DNA from: Dichetophora obliterata
Lineage: Eukaryota > Arthropoda > Insecta > Diptera > Sciomyzidae
DNA: 64,000 nt
Assembly (NCBI GenBank): GCA_963920525.1
Contig: OY986435.1
Span: 296,479,817 to 296,543,816 of the forward strand
Direction: 5' to 3'
A program made the position numbers and the translations under genes. The notes under the pieces were generated by a model that searched no databases, was not told the origin of the DNA, and saw nothing but the letters and a program-made list of their open reading frames with translations. The number at the start of each line of letters is the position of its first letter. Position 1 is the first letter of the stretch. Shown here one piece after another: positions 55,120 through 64,000 of the stretch.

Positions 55120-55547
55120 TTTCTAACTCGAGATATAGTCTGATATGTGAAACAATTAAAAAATTCATATATCGAAAATCTATCCATAAAAAAAATTTTA
55201 ATGTAATTTTCGAGTTTAGCAGACCATAATCAGATAAATCAGATAAAGCAGATAAATGGTCGCATTGAATGCACATGGATTTTGGTTTTTTTTTTTTGTA
55301 AACCAGTATTATAATATGCCACTTTATCTAGCGACAAAAAGTTATATTAACTTTTCACATCGAAAGGGACATTTTGAATATATATTTTTGTGATTTTACT
55401 GAAAGTCTTTTTAAGAAAGATTTTACTGAAGTCTTCAGTTGTCAGTTAAATGAAAATGAAATTATAAAGGATAAAGAATTTTATTACAAAAACCACTTTT
55501 ATTATTATAGATAGTCAATGGTATGAAATAAATCAGGGACCGTGACT
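55120..55547. other. Spacer without recognised features
   Basis: AT-rich, with a poly-T run at 55287-55297 and no ORF or repeat that I can assign. Confidence 0.35.
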
Positions 55548-55555
55548 GTTATAAG

Positions 55556-57487
55556 TAGACTGCGGATTTTTATGCAGAAACACTTGTTTTTTCTCAAAAT
55601 AAGTGTTTTAACAGTTCTTACCTATATATTCCTATATGGTATAGAGTTTATTTAAGTTTTTTATATTAAAATTATATGCAAGTTATATGCAAGTTTTATG
55701 CAAGTAATACGCAAACAATATGCAAAGTATATGCAAAAAACTGTCAAATCGAAAAAGTTTAAAACTTCTGTTTTTATTGTCATCAAAACAATTTTAAGTT
55801 TTTTTTTTAATATCTAACAATATAACAACAGTTGCATTATTTTTTCCTTTATTCGTGTGTTTTTAAAGAGTGTGTGAAATAATTTCAAGTAACTTTTTTA
55901 GAAATATAGACTGAACCAGCAGGCCACAGATAAACAACAAGAGAGTGAATGATTTTAAACAATTACTCACATTAACAAATGAGAGCAAAAACAATAACAA
56001 ATATTATTTAAAAAATTACCGTTGTTAAATTGTGAAATTAATCAGTGGCGGATCTTTCCTCGACAAAATTAAAAAAATGATGTATAGACGAATAATTTCA
56101 TATATCAAATTTTTTCATATCCGTTTTTTTTTTCTTATAATAATTCAATTTTTTTAATTCTCATTGTGAGGAAAAAATATTATAGAATAGAATTACAACA
56201 ATATTACAAAACAAAATAATCAAAAACTGCTTATAAAATCTTAATTTGCATGCAATTAAAAACGACATCTTTGTGAACAAGTGGATAAACTATAGCAAAA
56301 GTTGTATGCAATATATTTGTGCCGATAAGCAATAACAGCTTAACCCTTTCAATAGTGATGGGACACATGTGTCCCATTGAGTTTTCTTATTTAACTAAAA
56401 CGATATCATTCACATATATTAAGGGTATTCACTTCTCTGCTGAAATTTACGAAAACTTCATTGCAATTGTTGTTTTGGTTTTTCGAAGTTTGCTTAAATT
56501 TAATCACCTATTGAGTTGATGAAAAATAGTCGTCGGAAATTTGCCAAGAAAAGATGTGTTCAGTAACATTAAGTAAATCTGTTTAAGAGTGTGAGTCGTT
56601 GTGAATATGATAATTTCGATAAGAAGAAGAACATTCTGTCAAATCCCTACTAAAAGCTGATGCAATGTATGCGAGCAAGAACAAAATTATCATTAATTCT
56701 ATTGTAGCCGATCATATAATTCAGTTTTGCTACTTTTTGGCATTATTTTTTTACTAAAAAGCAGAATGTACAAGTTTTTTAACATAATTATTTGTTTTGG
56801 TAACAAGCACACCAACGAAATGAAGCAATGGCGATTTTAAGCTTGACAGATGCATGCGAAAAAAAGGAAACATTACAAACGATCGCTCACTTCAACTCGT
56901 CGGAAATTTCCGATTTCTGAAATTTCAGCAATGAAGCGAATACCCTATTGTTATATATTTTCATCACGTCATTGTTTGCATGCCATGAGATTATTTACGC
57001 ATAATGTAATTCCGTTATTCGTAGTTAAAAAAACCCGTATTGAATGGGTTAAGTCTAATATCAAAGTTTCGAGAAATCTTGCTTCGATGTTTTTAATCAC
57101 CATATAAGCTATATGAAATGGTCTTTAGTTTTCGTGTCAAAGTTTTTGCTTCGGTAATTCAAGAAGCTCCAGATTTTGTGTTCATAGTGTTTTATGCGTG
57201 GAACATAGCTTCATATGTAACTCAGTTCTGTTTTAAGTCGACTTAAACGATTATTGCTTATCAACACGATAAATGCAACATATGCAAGTTGTATGCAAAT
57301 TGTATGCAAGTTGTATGCAACGTATGCAAGATATATGCAACGCATGCAAGTTGAATGCAACGCATGCAAGATATATGCAACGTATGCAAGATATATGCAG
57401 CCTATTCAAGATATATACCATTTGCAGAATGTACGCAATATGCAGAATATGCAACATACATGCAATTGCATAAAAATCCGCAGTCTA
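55556..57487. mobile_element. 1.93-kb element, 21-bp perfect ends, 8-bp duplication, TATGCAAG arrays
   Basis: The ends are TAGACTGCGGATTTTTATGC plus A, perfectly inverted, flanked by GTTATAAG at 55548-55555 and 57488-57495. Eight-base duplications fit hAT or P elements, but the terminal TAGAC does not fit the hAT consensus. Near both ends are short direct repeats of tatgcaag(t/a), about six units at 55673-55735 and about fifteen at 57270-57470, both in the same orientation. No transposase is recognisable; frames at 56319 and 56850 match nothing I know. Confidence 0.75.
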
Positions 57488-57495
57488 GTTATAAG

Positions 57496-57784
57496 AGATA
57501 TCGATAAGTTATTTTCGATTTTGAAATAGTTATTTTGCGGCTTTTTCAAAAAAATACAAAGTTTAATTGTTATTTTTCGAAAAAAAAAATTAAAATTAAA
57601 CTAAAAATAACAAATACTTCGGCTAATTTTAACTGTTATTTTTCAGTCAAAAATTAAAAATCAGCTTTGGACTTTTATTTTTCCTGTATTTTAAAAAAAA
57701 AATCATTTACGGACTTGTATTTTTTCTGTTGGAAATAAAAATCTTTTTTATGTAATTTCTAAAATATGGTAGTTCCACGAATGG
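57496..57784. other. AT-rich spacer
   Basis: A/T homopolymer-rich sequence with repeated 'tttatttttc' motifs; nothing assignable. Confidence 0.35.
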
Positions 57785-58104
57785 TGGTAGTTTGGTACAC
57801 ATTTCGAATATATTATTCGTATTCGTACAAAAAAAAATGTATTACGAACACATTTACGAATGATCCTAATACCTACTTACGAAAAAAAAACTTCTGTTCA
57901 GCTAGGGTTTGAACTGCGAAATTGACGAATGTTAAGGAATGATTTCCCTTATTAGTCGAAGATCATTCTTCATAACTACAGATAGCAAGGGGCATTTAAT
58001 TCAATAACGGATATAAACTTTGACGATAAGCAAATTTATGTTTTAAAGTCATTGTAAATAAGCAGAAGACAAAGTAAATAAATTTAATAAAATTAATGTT
58101 GTCC
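57785..58104 (+). repeat. Repeat family X, copy 2, left part
   Basis: It runs from 'agtttggtacacatttcgaa' to 'aattaatgttgtcc', matching 20045-21330 of copy 1 (with the PIF MITE and other segments absent). It continues after the RTE insertion at 61351-61420 with 'aaaaattcggctttttccta'. Confidence 0.75.
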
Positions 58105-61100
58105 AACTGGGGGCGATGGAACAATGTAACATGTCTGACTGTCTCAACCTGGCGAGGCCAGCATAATCTTTGTGAAATCGTCTCAAGTCGACTCAAACCT
58201 CCACGTGGTGTTTCCTGGGCAACGTCAAAACTGACAACCGTTAGTTTGGCGGCTAATCTGAGCGGCGGGCCTCCCTAGGCTTAAAATAGGTTGTGCGTCG
58301 GGTTTGAAGCCCACCCGTAAAAACCAATTTCAATGAAAACAAACAAGAATAGAAGAAAAATGATCCCCAAATCTGATGACGACTACCGCAAACGAAAAAC
58401 TGATAATGATTTACGGATATGCACCTGGAATGTCCGAACCCTTAATTGGGAAGGTGCCTCTATCCAACTGACTGATGTCTTGGAAAGATACAAAGCTGAT
58501 ATCACTGCTATCCAAGAAATGCGATGGAAGGGACAGGGTTGCATTCGGCATGCACCCTGTGATATCTACTACAGCGGCCATGCGGAGAAGCACGAGTTTG
58601 GATGCGGATTTGTAGTTGGCAAGAGACTACGGCACCACGTCCTGCGATTCACACCTGTGAACGAACGACTTGCCATAATCCGCATCAAGGTTAGATTTTT
58701 CAATATAAGCCTAATATGTGCGCACGCTCCGACAGAAGACAAGGACGATGAGATCAAGGAAATTTTCTACGAGCGCCTTGAAAATGCTTACGAGCGCTGC
58801 CCCCGTCACGACGTAAAAATCGTGCTTGGCGACTTCAACGCTAAGGTGGGCAAGGAAAATATTTTTGGTCCAACAGTCGGAAAGTTCAGCCTCCACGACA
58901 ACACCTCCGATAACGGAATGAGGCTGATTGACTTCGCCGCAGCACGAAACATGGTCGTAAGTAGCACTAGATTCAAGCATCTCAATATTCATAAAGCCAC
59001 CTGGATGTCCCCTGATCAGAAAACCAAGAATCAAATTGATCACGTTTTGATCGACGGAAGGCACTCTTCCAGTGTATTGGATGTACGCACGATCCGTGGT
59101 GCAAACATTGACTCGGATCACTATCTTGTTGCAGCCAAGATCCGTACACGTCTATGCGCAGCTAAGAATACACGCAACCCTACACAGAGAAAGCTAGACG
59201 TCGACAAGCTGCAATCAAAACAGACAGCCGATGCTTTCGCCACTCGACTCTCACTCCTGCTTCAAAGCACTCCTCCAATCGATGATATATGCGCGCAGTG
59301 GACTCACATTTCCAACTCCATGCGTGCGGCTGCTGAAGAGGTGATTGGCTACCAACGCCCTAGCCGAAACCAGTGGTACGACCAGGAGTGTCGCGACGCC
59401 ACTGCAGAGAAAGACGCCGCCTACAAAGCCACCCTGCAGTCGGTTGTAACGCGCGCTGCTAAGGAGCGATACAAAGAAAAGAGGAGGGAAGAGAGACATA
59501 TTTTCAGGCGGAAAAAAAGAGAGGCAGAAAAGCGCGAGCAGGAGAAGATTGAGATGTATGGTGACAGGAATGAGGCCCGAAAATTTTTCGAAAAAATAAG
59601 ACGCCTTGCCGATGGTTTTAAAACCGGGGCCTCTTCCTGCAAGGATGAAAACGGGAATCTAGTGACAGATGTCCAGAGTACACTGACGTTATGGAGGAAA
59701 CACTTCTCTAAGCTTCTAAATGGCGACGCTGACAACAATCCCGCCAATAGAGATGATATTCCGGAAACCCCAATTTTGGATGACAGCGTTGAGGTTCCGC
59801 TGCCCGACTATGATGAAGTTCTGACAGCTATAGCTCGGCTTAAAAATAACAAAGCCGCGGGAGCTGATGGCTTACCTGCTGAGTTGTTTAAGAACGGAGG
59901 CGAAGCTCTACTTAAATGCATTCACGAGCTTCTATGCAGAATATGGTCGGAAGAATGCATTCCGAACGATTGGAATCTCAGTGTGCTCTGCCCAATCCAC
60001 AAGAAAGGCGATCCCACTATCTGTGCCAATTACCGTGGGATAAGCCTTCTTAATATCGCATATAAGGTCCTGTCGAGCGTTTTATGTGAAAGATTGAAGC
60101 CCATTGTAAACGAACTGATCGGACCTTATCAGTGTGGCTTCAGACCTGGAAAGTCCACCATCGACCAGATTTTCACGCTACGACAAATCTTGGAGAAGAC
60201 TCAAGAAAAACAAGTCGACACCCACCATCTTTTTGTCGACTACAAAGCCGCCTTCGACAGCCCAATAAGGAAGCACCTGTACTCCACCATGTCTGAATTT
60301 GGTATTCCTGCAAAACTAATACGACTTTGCAGGATGACACTGAGCAACACCAGCAGCGCAGTTAAAATCGGGAAGGACCTCTCCCCACCATTTATTACCA
60401 AACGAGGTTTCAGACAAGGTGATTCCTTATCGTGCGACTTTTTCAACCTAATGATGGAAAAGATCATCCGAGCTGCTGATCTGAGACGTAGTGGCACAAT
60501 ATTCTACAAGAGTGTTATGCTGCTTGCGTATGCTGATGACATCGATATCATTGGCCATAATACGCGCGAAGTCAGTGCAGCATTTTCCAGATTAGAAAGA
60601 GAGTCAAGTCGAATGGGTCTGGCAGTGAATGCAGACAAGACGAAATACTTAGTGTCAACAAACAAACAGTCCCAGCGTCTTGGAACCCACGTTACTGTTG
60701 ACAATACCTCCTTCGAGGTTGTGAAGAACTTCGTTTATCTGGGATCCAGCATTAATTCTACCAACGACATCAGCATTGAGATCAAACGAAGAATAACTCT
60801 TGCCAACAGGTGTTACTTTGGGCTCAGTAGGCAATTGAGAAGCAGAGCTCTCTCTCGACGAACGAAAATCACGCTCTATAAATCGCTCATCATGCCCGTC
60901 CTACTTTACGCATCACAAACCTGGACGTTGAGCAGTTTAGATGAAAAGACTTTAGGAGCATTCGAGAGAAAGATTCTTCGTAAGATCTACGGACCAATCT
61001 GCGTCAATGGCGAGTACCGAATACGGTGGAATGATGAACTGTATGAGCTGTACGCTGACATCGACATAGTCAAGCGCATTAAAATCGAGCGGCTTCGCTG

Positions 61101-61350
61101 GCTTGGTCATGTTCAGCGCATGAAAGACGATGCTCCAGTGAAGAAAACATTCGATTCGGTACCCAGCGGCGGTCAACGCAGAAGAGGACGACCGCATCTT
61201 CGTTGGAAAGACCAAGTAGAGGACAACCTGACGAAGCTTGGAATTTCCAACTGGCGCCAGCAAGCGAAAGACAGAAATGGCTGGCGCAAATTCTTAGATG
61301 AGGCCAAGACCGACATACGGTTGTAGCGCCAACTAAGTAAGTAAGTAAGT
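58105..61350 (+). mobile_element. Full-length RTE-clade non-LTR retrotransposon, copy A
   Basis: About 3.25 kb, flanked by a perfect AATGTTGTCC duplication (58095-58104 and 61351-61360). It has a 5' UTR of about 230 bases, one ORF (58333-61326), almost no 3' UTR and a (gtaa)n tail at 61334-61350, all typical of RTE elements. The empty site is preserved in repeat X copy 1 (ttaatgtttcccaaaaagtcgg near 21313). The intact ORF and perfect duplication indicate a recent insertion. Copy B is at 30827-33845. Confidence 0.93.
58333..61326 (+). CDS. RTE ORF: endonuclease plus reverse transcriptase, 997 aa, intact
   Basis: This single protein drives target-primed reverse transcription. The N-terminal apurinic-type endonuclease shows RICTWNVRTLNW (about residue 28), AIQEMRWKGQG, LGDFNAKVG near residue 165 and DSDHYLV near residue 256. 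A Lys/Arg/Glu-rich linker (residues 370-420) leads to the reverse transcriptase: KAAGADGLPAELFK, VLCPIHKKGDPTICANYRGI, LFVDYKAAFDS (catalytic Asp), KRGFRQGDSLSCDFFNL and LLAYADDIDIIG with the YADD box. The C-terminus has the family's RLRWLGHVQRM and RRRGRPHLRWKDQVEDNL blocks. No RNase H is present, as expected for RTE. Length and motif order are complete, with no stop or frameshift, so the copy may still be competent. Database entries often mislabel it 'craniofacial development protein 2-like'. Confidence 0.95.
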   Translation: MKTNKNRRKMIPKSDDDYRKRKTDNDLRICTWNVRTLNWEGASIQLTDVLERYKADITAIQEMRWKGQGCIRHAPCDIYYSGHAEKHEFGCGFVVGKRLRHHVLRFTPVNERLAIIRIKVRFFNISLICAHAPTEDKDDEIKEIFYERLENAYERCPRHDVKIVLGDFNAKVGKENIFGPTVGKFSLHDNTSDNGMRLIDFAAARNMVVSSTRFKHLNIHKATWMSPDQKTKNQIDHVLIDGRHSSSVLDVRTIRGANIDSDHYLVAAKIRTRLCAAKNTRNPTQRKLDVDKLQSKQTADAFATRLSLLLQSTPPIDDICAQWTHISNSMRAAAEEVIGYQRPSRNQWYDQECRDATAEKDAAYKATLQSVVTRAAKERYKEKRREERHIFRRKKREAEKREQEKIEMYGDRNEARKFFEKIRRLADGFKTGASSCKDENGNLVTDVQSTLTLWRKHFSKLLNGDADNNPANRDDIPETPILDDSVEVPLPDYDEVLTAIARLKNNKAAGADGLPAELFKNGGEALLKCIHELLCRIWSEECIPNDWNLSVLCPIHKKGDPTICANYRGISLLNIAYKVLSSVLCERLKPIVNELIGPYQCGFRPGKSTIDQIFTLRQILEKTQEKQVDTHHLFVDYKAAFDSPIRKHLYSTMSEFGIPAKLIRLCRMTLSNTSSAVKIGKDLSPPFITKRGFRQGDSLSCDFFNLMMEKIIRAADLRRSGTIFYKSVMLLAYADDIDIIGHNTREVSAAFSRLERESSRMGLAVNADKTKYLVSTNKQSQRLGTHVTVDNTSFEVVKNFVYLGSSINSTNDISIEIKRRITLANRCYFGLSRQLRSRALSRRTKITLYKSLIMPVLLYASQTWTLSSLDEKTLGAFERKILRKIYGPICVNGEYRIRWNDELYELYADIDIVKRIKIERLRWLGHVQRMKDDAPVKKTFDSVPSGGQRRRGRPHLRWKDQVEDNLTKLGISNWRQQAKDRNGWRKFLDEAKTDIRL

Positions 61351-61874
61351 AATGTTGTCCAAAAATTCGGCTTTTTCCTATCATAAAAATGAATTTGGAT
61401 TTTTTTTTAATTTTTCCTAAACTTATTAAAATGACAAACAATTCTGCAGCATCTAAATTTAAGAAATTTGCAGCGATCTAGGCGAGAGCAAAGCTTCTAA
61501 TTTAAAAGCGAAAGAAACAATTAAGAAATTTAATAGATAAGGCCAATTTTGGATCAAGGACTAATTTTTGAAAAAATCTTATATCATATTAAGCAAACGA
61601 TTTTACATAAGAATTCGTTATAGTCAGAAGTTTTTTATGGCTTAAACGTGAATAGGACACTCAATTTGAAACAACCATTTTCTACTTTTTAAAATTCACG
61701 TTATTTAGCCAGCTTAAGAATTTTCTGGACTTTTTTTCGCGTCACGTGCTTATATTAAACCAGAATTCAGAATCAAGCCTCACTGAGAGCTTCTGGAATA
61801 TGTTAAGAAAATGTATGAAACCCAAAACCAATAAATTCATTTTTTAAAGTATTCTCAAATTATATAAAACTTAC
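61351..61874. other. End of repeat X and spacer before the receptor gene
   Basis: 61351-61420 completes repeat X copy 2. The rest to 61874 is AT-rich and should contain, or lead to, the final exon of the receptor on the minus strand, but no TY-x-x-x-x-x-Q-F coding motif was found in it. Confidence 0.45.
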
Positions 61875-63069
61875 AGCATGTAGTAGCGAAATATCCACAT
61901 TCAACAGTCCCAGTGGTTTTATTCTACTTTTTGAATTGAACACACACAGAGAGAAACATTCCACCGACTGCTTCAAACGCACATCAGCATGCTGCAAATT
62001 AATGCTTTGTAAAATAATACCGGTACGTTCAACCTGCAAAATTGAAGTAGGTACTAATCTTTTTGCTTTGAAAACTCGCACTATAAATACCTACCACAAC
62101 CCAATTGTCATTACAAATGTTGGCCGTCATTATCAAATCAGTGACAAGAATGATTAGTAAAATTGCATTGGTGGCAGCATTGAAGACATCGTATGGTTCT
62201 TCATTGATTAGGCTATCGGCAATGTCGAGGTATTGCGTATACAAGCCCGAAGTGATACACAAAAGAATGGAGAGTAGTGAACAAATCACTGAGACGCTCA
62301 TAAGGTTCACAAATTCCGCCCTCTTATCAGAAATGATGGCAAACTTTGAAGCTAAAACATCAAGTTTATCCGACAAATCGCAAAAGCGCTGCATGCGATA
62401 GAAAGGTTTTTGTAGTTGCATTTGCAATGTTGACTGCATGCAATTCAACTCCTTCACAATAGCCATCAGATGATCATTGAGAGAAGTGATGAGTAACTTG
62501 ATGACAGTGAGTCCACCAAAAAAGAAATTCGGTTGAATATTCGCAACAATATACGGCGTGAGAGTTAAGATGGTGGAAAATATGCTTGATCCTTCTTGAT
62601 CATCATGTTGTTGTCTCAGTACTAGCGCCAATTGAATAGTTAAAGGAAATGCCAAGAACTTGAGTGCTATCAAGAACACATTAGTTTGTTTGAGCGTGAC
62701 TTGCTCTCTAGTCCCTAAATATTTGACAGTCTCAAAGAATAGGATTTTTTGCAAAAACCGCAGCGATTTATTCGAATGTATCATATTCTCGATATAGCAA
62801 ACAATAGATACCATAATGTTTATATATGAGTTAAGTTTGATGGCATCCTTCAAGTTGAAGACGTTGTTGAGGAAGTCATCAATGATGCTTCGTCCATAAA
62901 AGATTGTAAAGCCAATAGATGACAGCAGAGCGTATAGGAAGCTTAATTTTGAAGCAACAAATCTTTTTTGCTTAAAGGAGTAGGTGTAGGGTAACGAACC
63001 GCTGAGTATTGCAATACCAAATTTAACTGCAATTATGCCTTTAATTACTTTCATATTCCAAATTATCAT
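61875..63069 (-). CDS. Gustatory receptor (7tm_7), two exons, last exon not found
   Basis: Exon 1 runs from ATG 63069 to 62095 (325 codons), then a 61-base intron (GTAGGT ... TTTGCAG), then exon 2 at 62033-61875 (53 codons, GTAAGT donor). Both junctions are phase 0. The protein starts MIIWNMKVIKGIIAVKFG, has GSLPYTYSFKQKRF near the first membrane segment and about six hydrophobic helices, and ends with the hallmark block ERTGIILQSINLQHADVRLK and SRIKPLGLLNVDISLLHA of insect Gr proteins. The usual last exon, carrying TYhhhhhQF and helix 7, is not visible before the RTE insertion at 61350 and may lie beyond it. Insect Grs are ligand-gated cation channels in taste neurons. Which Drosophila Gr it matches cannot be decided here. 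Confidence 0.85.
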
Positions 63070-64000
63070 GTCTTTATAATGTTTTTATTAACCAGATACT
63101 TTTTGACTTATGCTGCTCGTTATTTCAATGAATGTTCCTGTACTGACATTTGATGGCACTCTTGATGGGTGTCTTGCGCACATTGCTGTTGTTATAACCG
63201 AGTTCTATAATGTTAATTAACATTTAATTGGCCCGTTTATCTTATCTTTGATTTTTGTTTCATTATATTTTTAATTGTGTAAAATAAGTGTTCTGAACGC
63301 TTTTCTCTTTACAGTAGGATAGTTAAGGATTTCATATCATTTTCATAAGATAATATGAATGCAGTATCGATATGTTTGAGCTTTTTGCGGCATTCCAAGT
63401 GTGTATTACTCATTCGACTGCTTTTGGCCAGAGGGTTTTTCAAAATATCTTTCTCGCTCATATTTCACAACAATCTGCAAAATATGTGTCGTCATGGATC
63501 GATGACGTCATAGTGCATGATTGTTCAAGTCATTCATTGTTTATTTACATTCATTGTTTTTATCAGTATTCAACAAGCTTTCGCACAATGAAGCTGCTAA
63601 ATCTCTTTAAAGGAAATGTAAGTGAGACCTTTTCCAAAAGCAACAGTTTGCAAGAAAATCAAAGTGTGGTTAAGAACTGAGCTAATTTAGTGCAAAATAC
63701 ATAATAGAACCGTAATTGTGCAAACAAAAAAACTACAATTTTAATTTAATATGAAACAATAGACGTAACATTTGCTATTGTATTTTTTTTTTGTAAAAAT
63801 AAGAGACATGAGTATTCTGCTCATGAGTGCACCACAAACAAGAATATTATTATAATTATTATTTATTTGTTTTGAATTAAAGAAAATCATTATAAAACAT
63901 ATAGTTATTGCGTTATTGCACAACTTACACAGTTTTGGTTAAATACCTTAAAAAATAAAGCTTATAGTGGGTTTAAAAAGAAAAATAATTTTGTTTTTTG
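63070..64000. other. Region upstream of the receptor; possible divergent first exon
   Basis: Mostly AT-rich. At 63588-63617 an ATG opens MKLLNLFKGN followed by a strong donor (GTAAGTGAG), which could be the first coding exon of a divergent plus-strand gene about 500 bases from the receptor start. The frame also extends upstream without a stop (to 63372). No partner exon is in the window, and the rest shows nothing. Confidence 0.25.

Noticed and set aside
57270..57475. Possible CRISPR-like array
   Set aside because: Units are 8-11 bases with no spacers, in a eukaryotic genome; they are subterminal repeats of a transposable element.
57251..57529. Overlapping ORFs rich in Met/Gln/Cys/Tyr on both strands
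   Set aside because: They are translations of the tatgcaag array; all frames look similar because the unit length is not a multiple of three.
58711..59121. Minus-strand ORFs opposite the RTE gene (several over 60 codons)
   Set aside because: They are shadows of the 997-codon ORF; the same antisense frames appear against the dead copy at 33.0 kb.
63372..63680. 102-codon ORF upstream of the gustatory receptor
   Set aside because: No family match; only the short ATG-to-donor piece at 63588-63617 is worth noting, and that at low confidence.

Overview
The window is AT-rich insect nuclear DNA, most likely from a higher fly and plausibly a tephritid fruit fly. The evidence is a near-complete orthologue of the Drosophila dorsoventral protease Snake, an insect gustatory receptor, introns of about 50-80 bp beside one of about 30 kb, a rosa-type DD41D mariner (a subfamily named from Ceratitis rosa), and dense DNA-transposon, MITE and non-LTR content. 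The species call is inference. No prokaryotic or viral gene was seen.

Layout. 0-6.7 kb is a transposon graveyard: the 5' end of a DUF4780-type non-LTR element, two hAT scraps, and an RNase-H-bearing non-LTR element split by a MITE and a DD41D mariner. 7.27-38.56 kb is one gene, snk: a signal-peptide exon, a CLIP-domain exon, an intron of 29.7 kb, then three exons encoding the trypsin-like catalytic domain. That intron holds most of the repeats: SINEs, a hAT element, Tc1/mariner MITEs, PIF-like MITEs, a Jockey fragment, a tRNA-Asp-like gene, a Mutator-like transposase split by an RTE element, and a DD37E element. 38.8-45.9 kb is a cluster of foldback/MITE elements. Its centre is a 4.25-kb element with TAA target duplications that carries pieces of host genes (a THAP exon, the C-terminal half of Caf1-55/RBBP4, and a PRMT1-like fragment that still has its intron). 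46-52 kb holds the 5' exons of a glutamine-rich, probably transcription-related gene (five coding exons, one of 27 bp, with a uORF) that appears to continue past the window. 52-61.4 kb is again repeats: a foldback element split by a DD34D mariner, a 1.9-kb element with 8-bp duplications, and a full-length RTE retrotransposon with an intact 997-codon ORF. 61.9-63.1 kb, minus strand, is a gustatory receptor whose final exon was not found.

The cellular genes show no sign of acting together. The strongest observation is how well repeat nesting can be resolved: at least eight insertions can be removed on paper to recover an uninterrupted reading frame or a sister copy, which fixes target duplications and relative ages.
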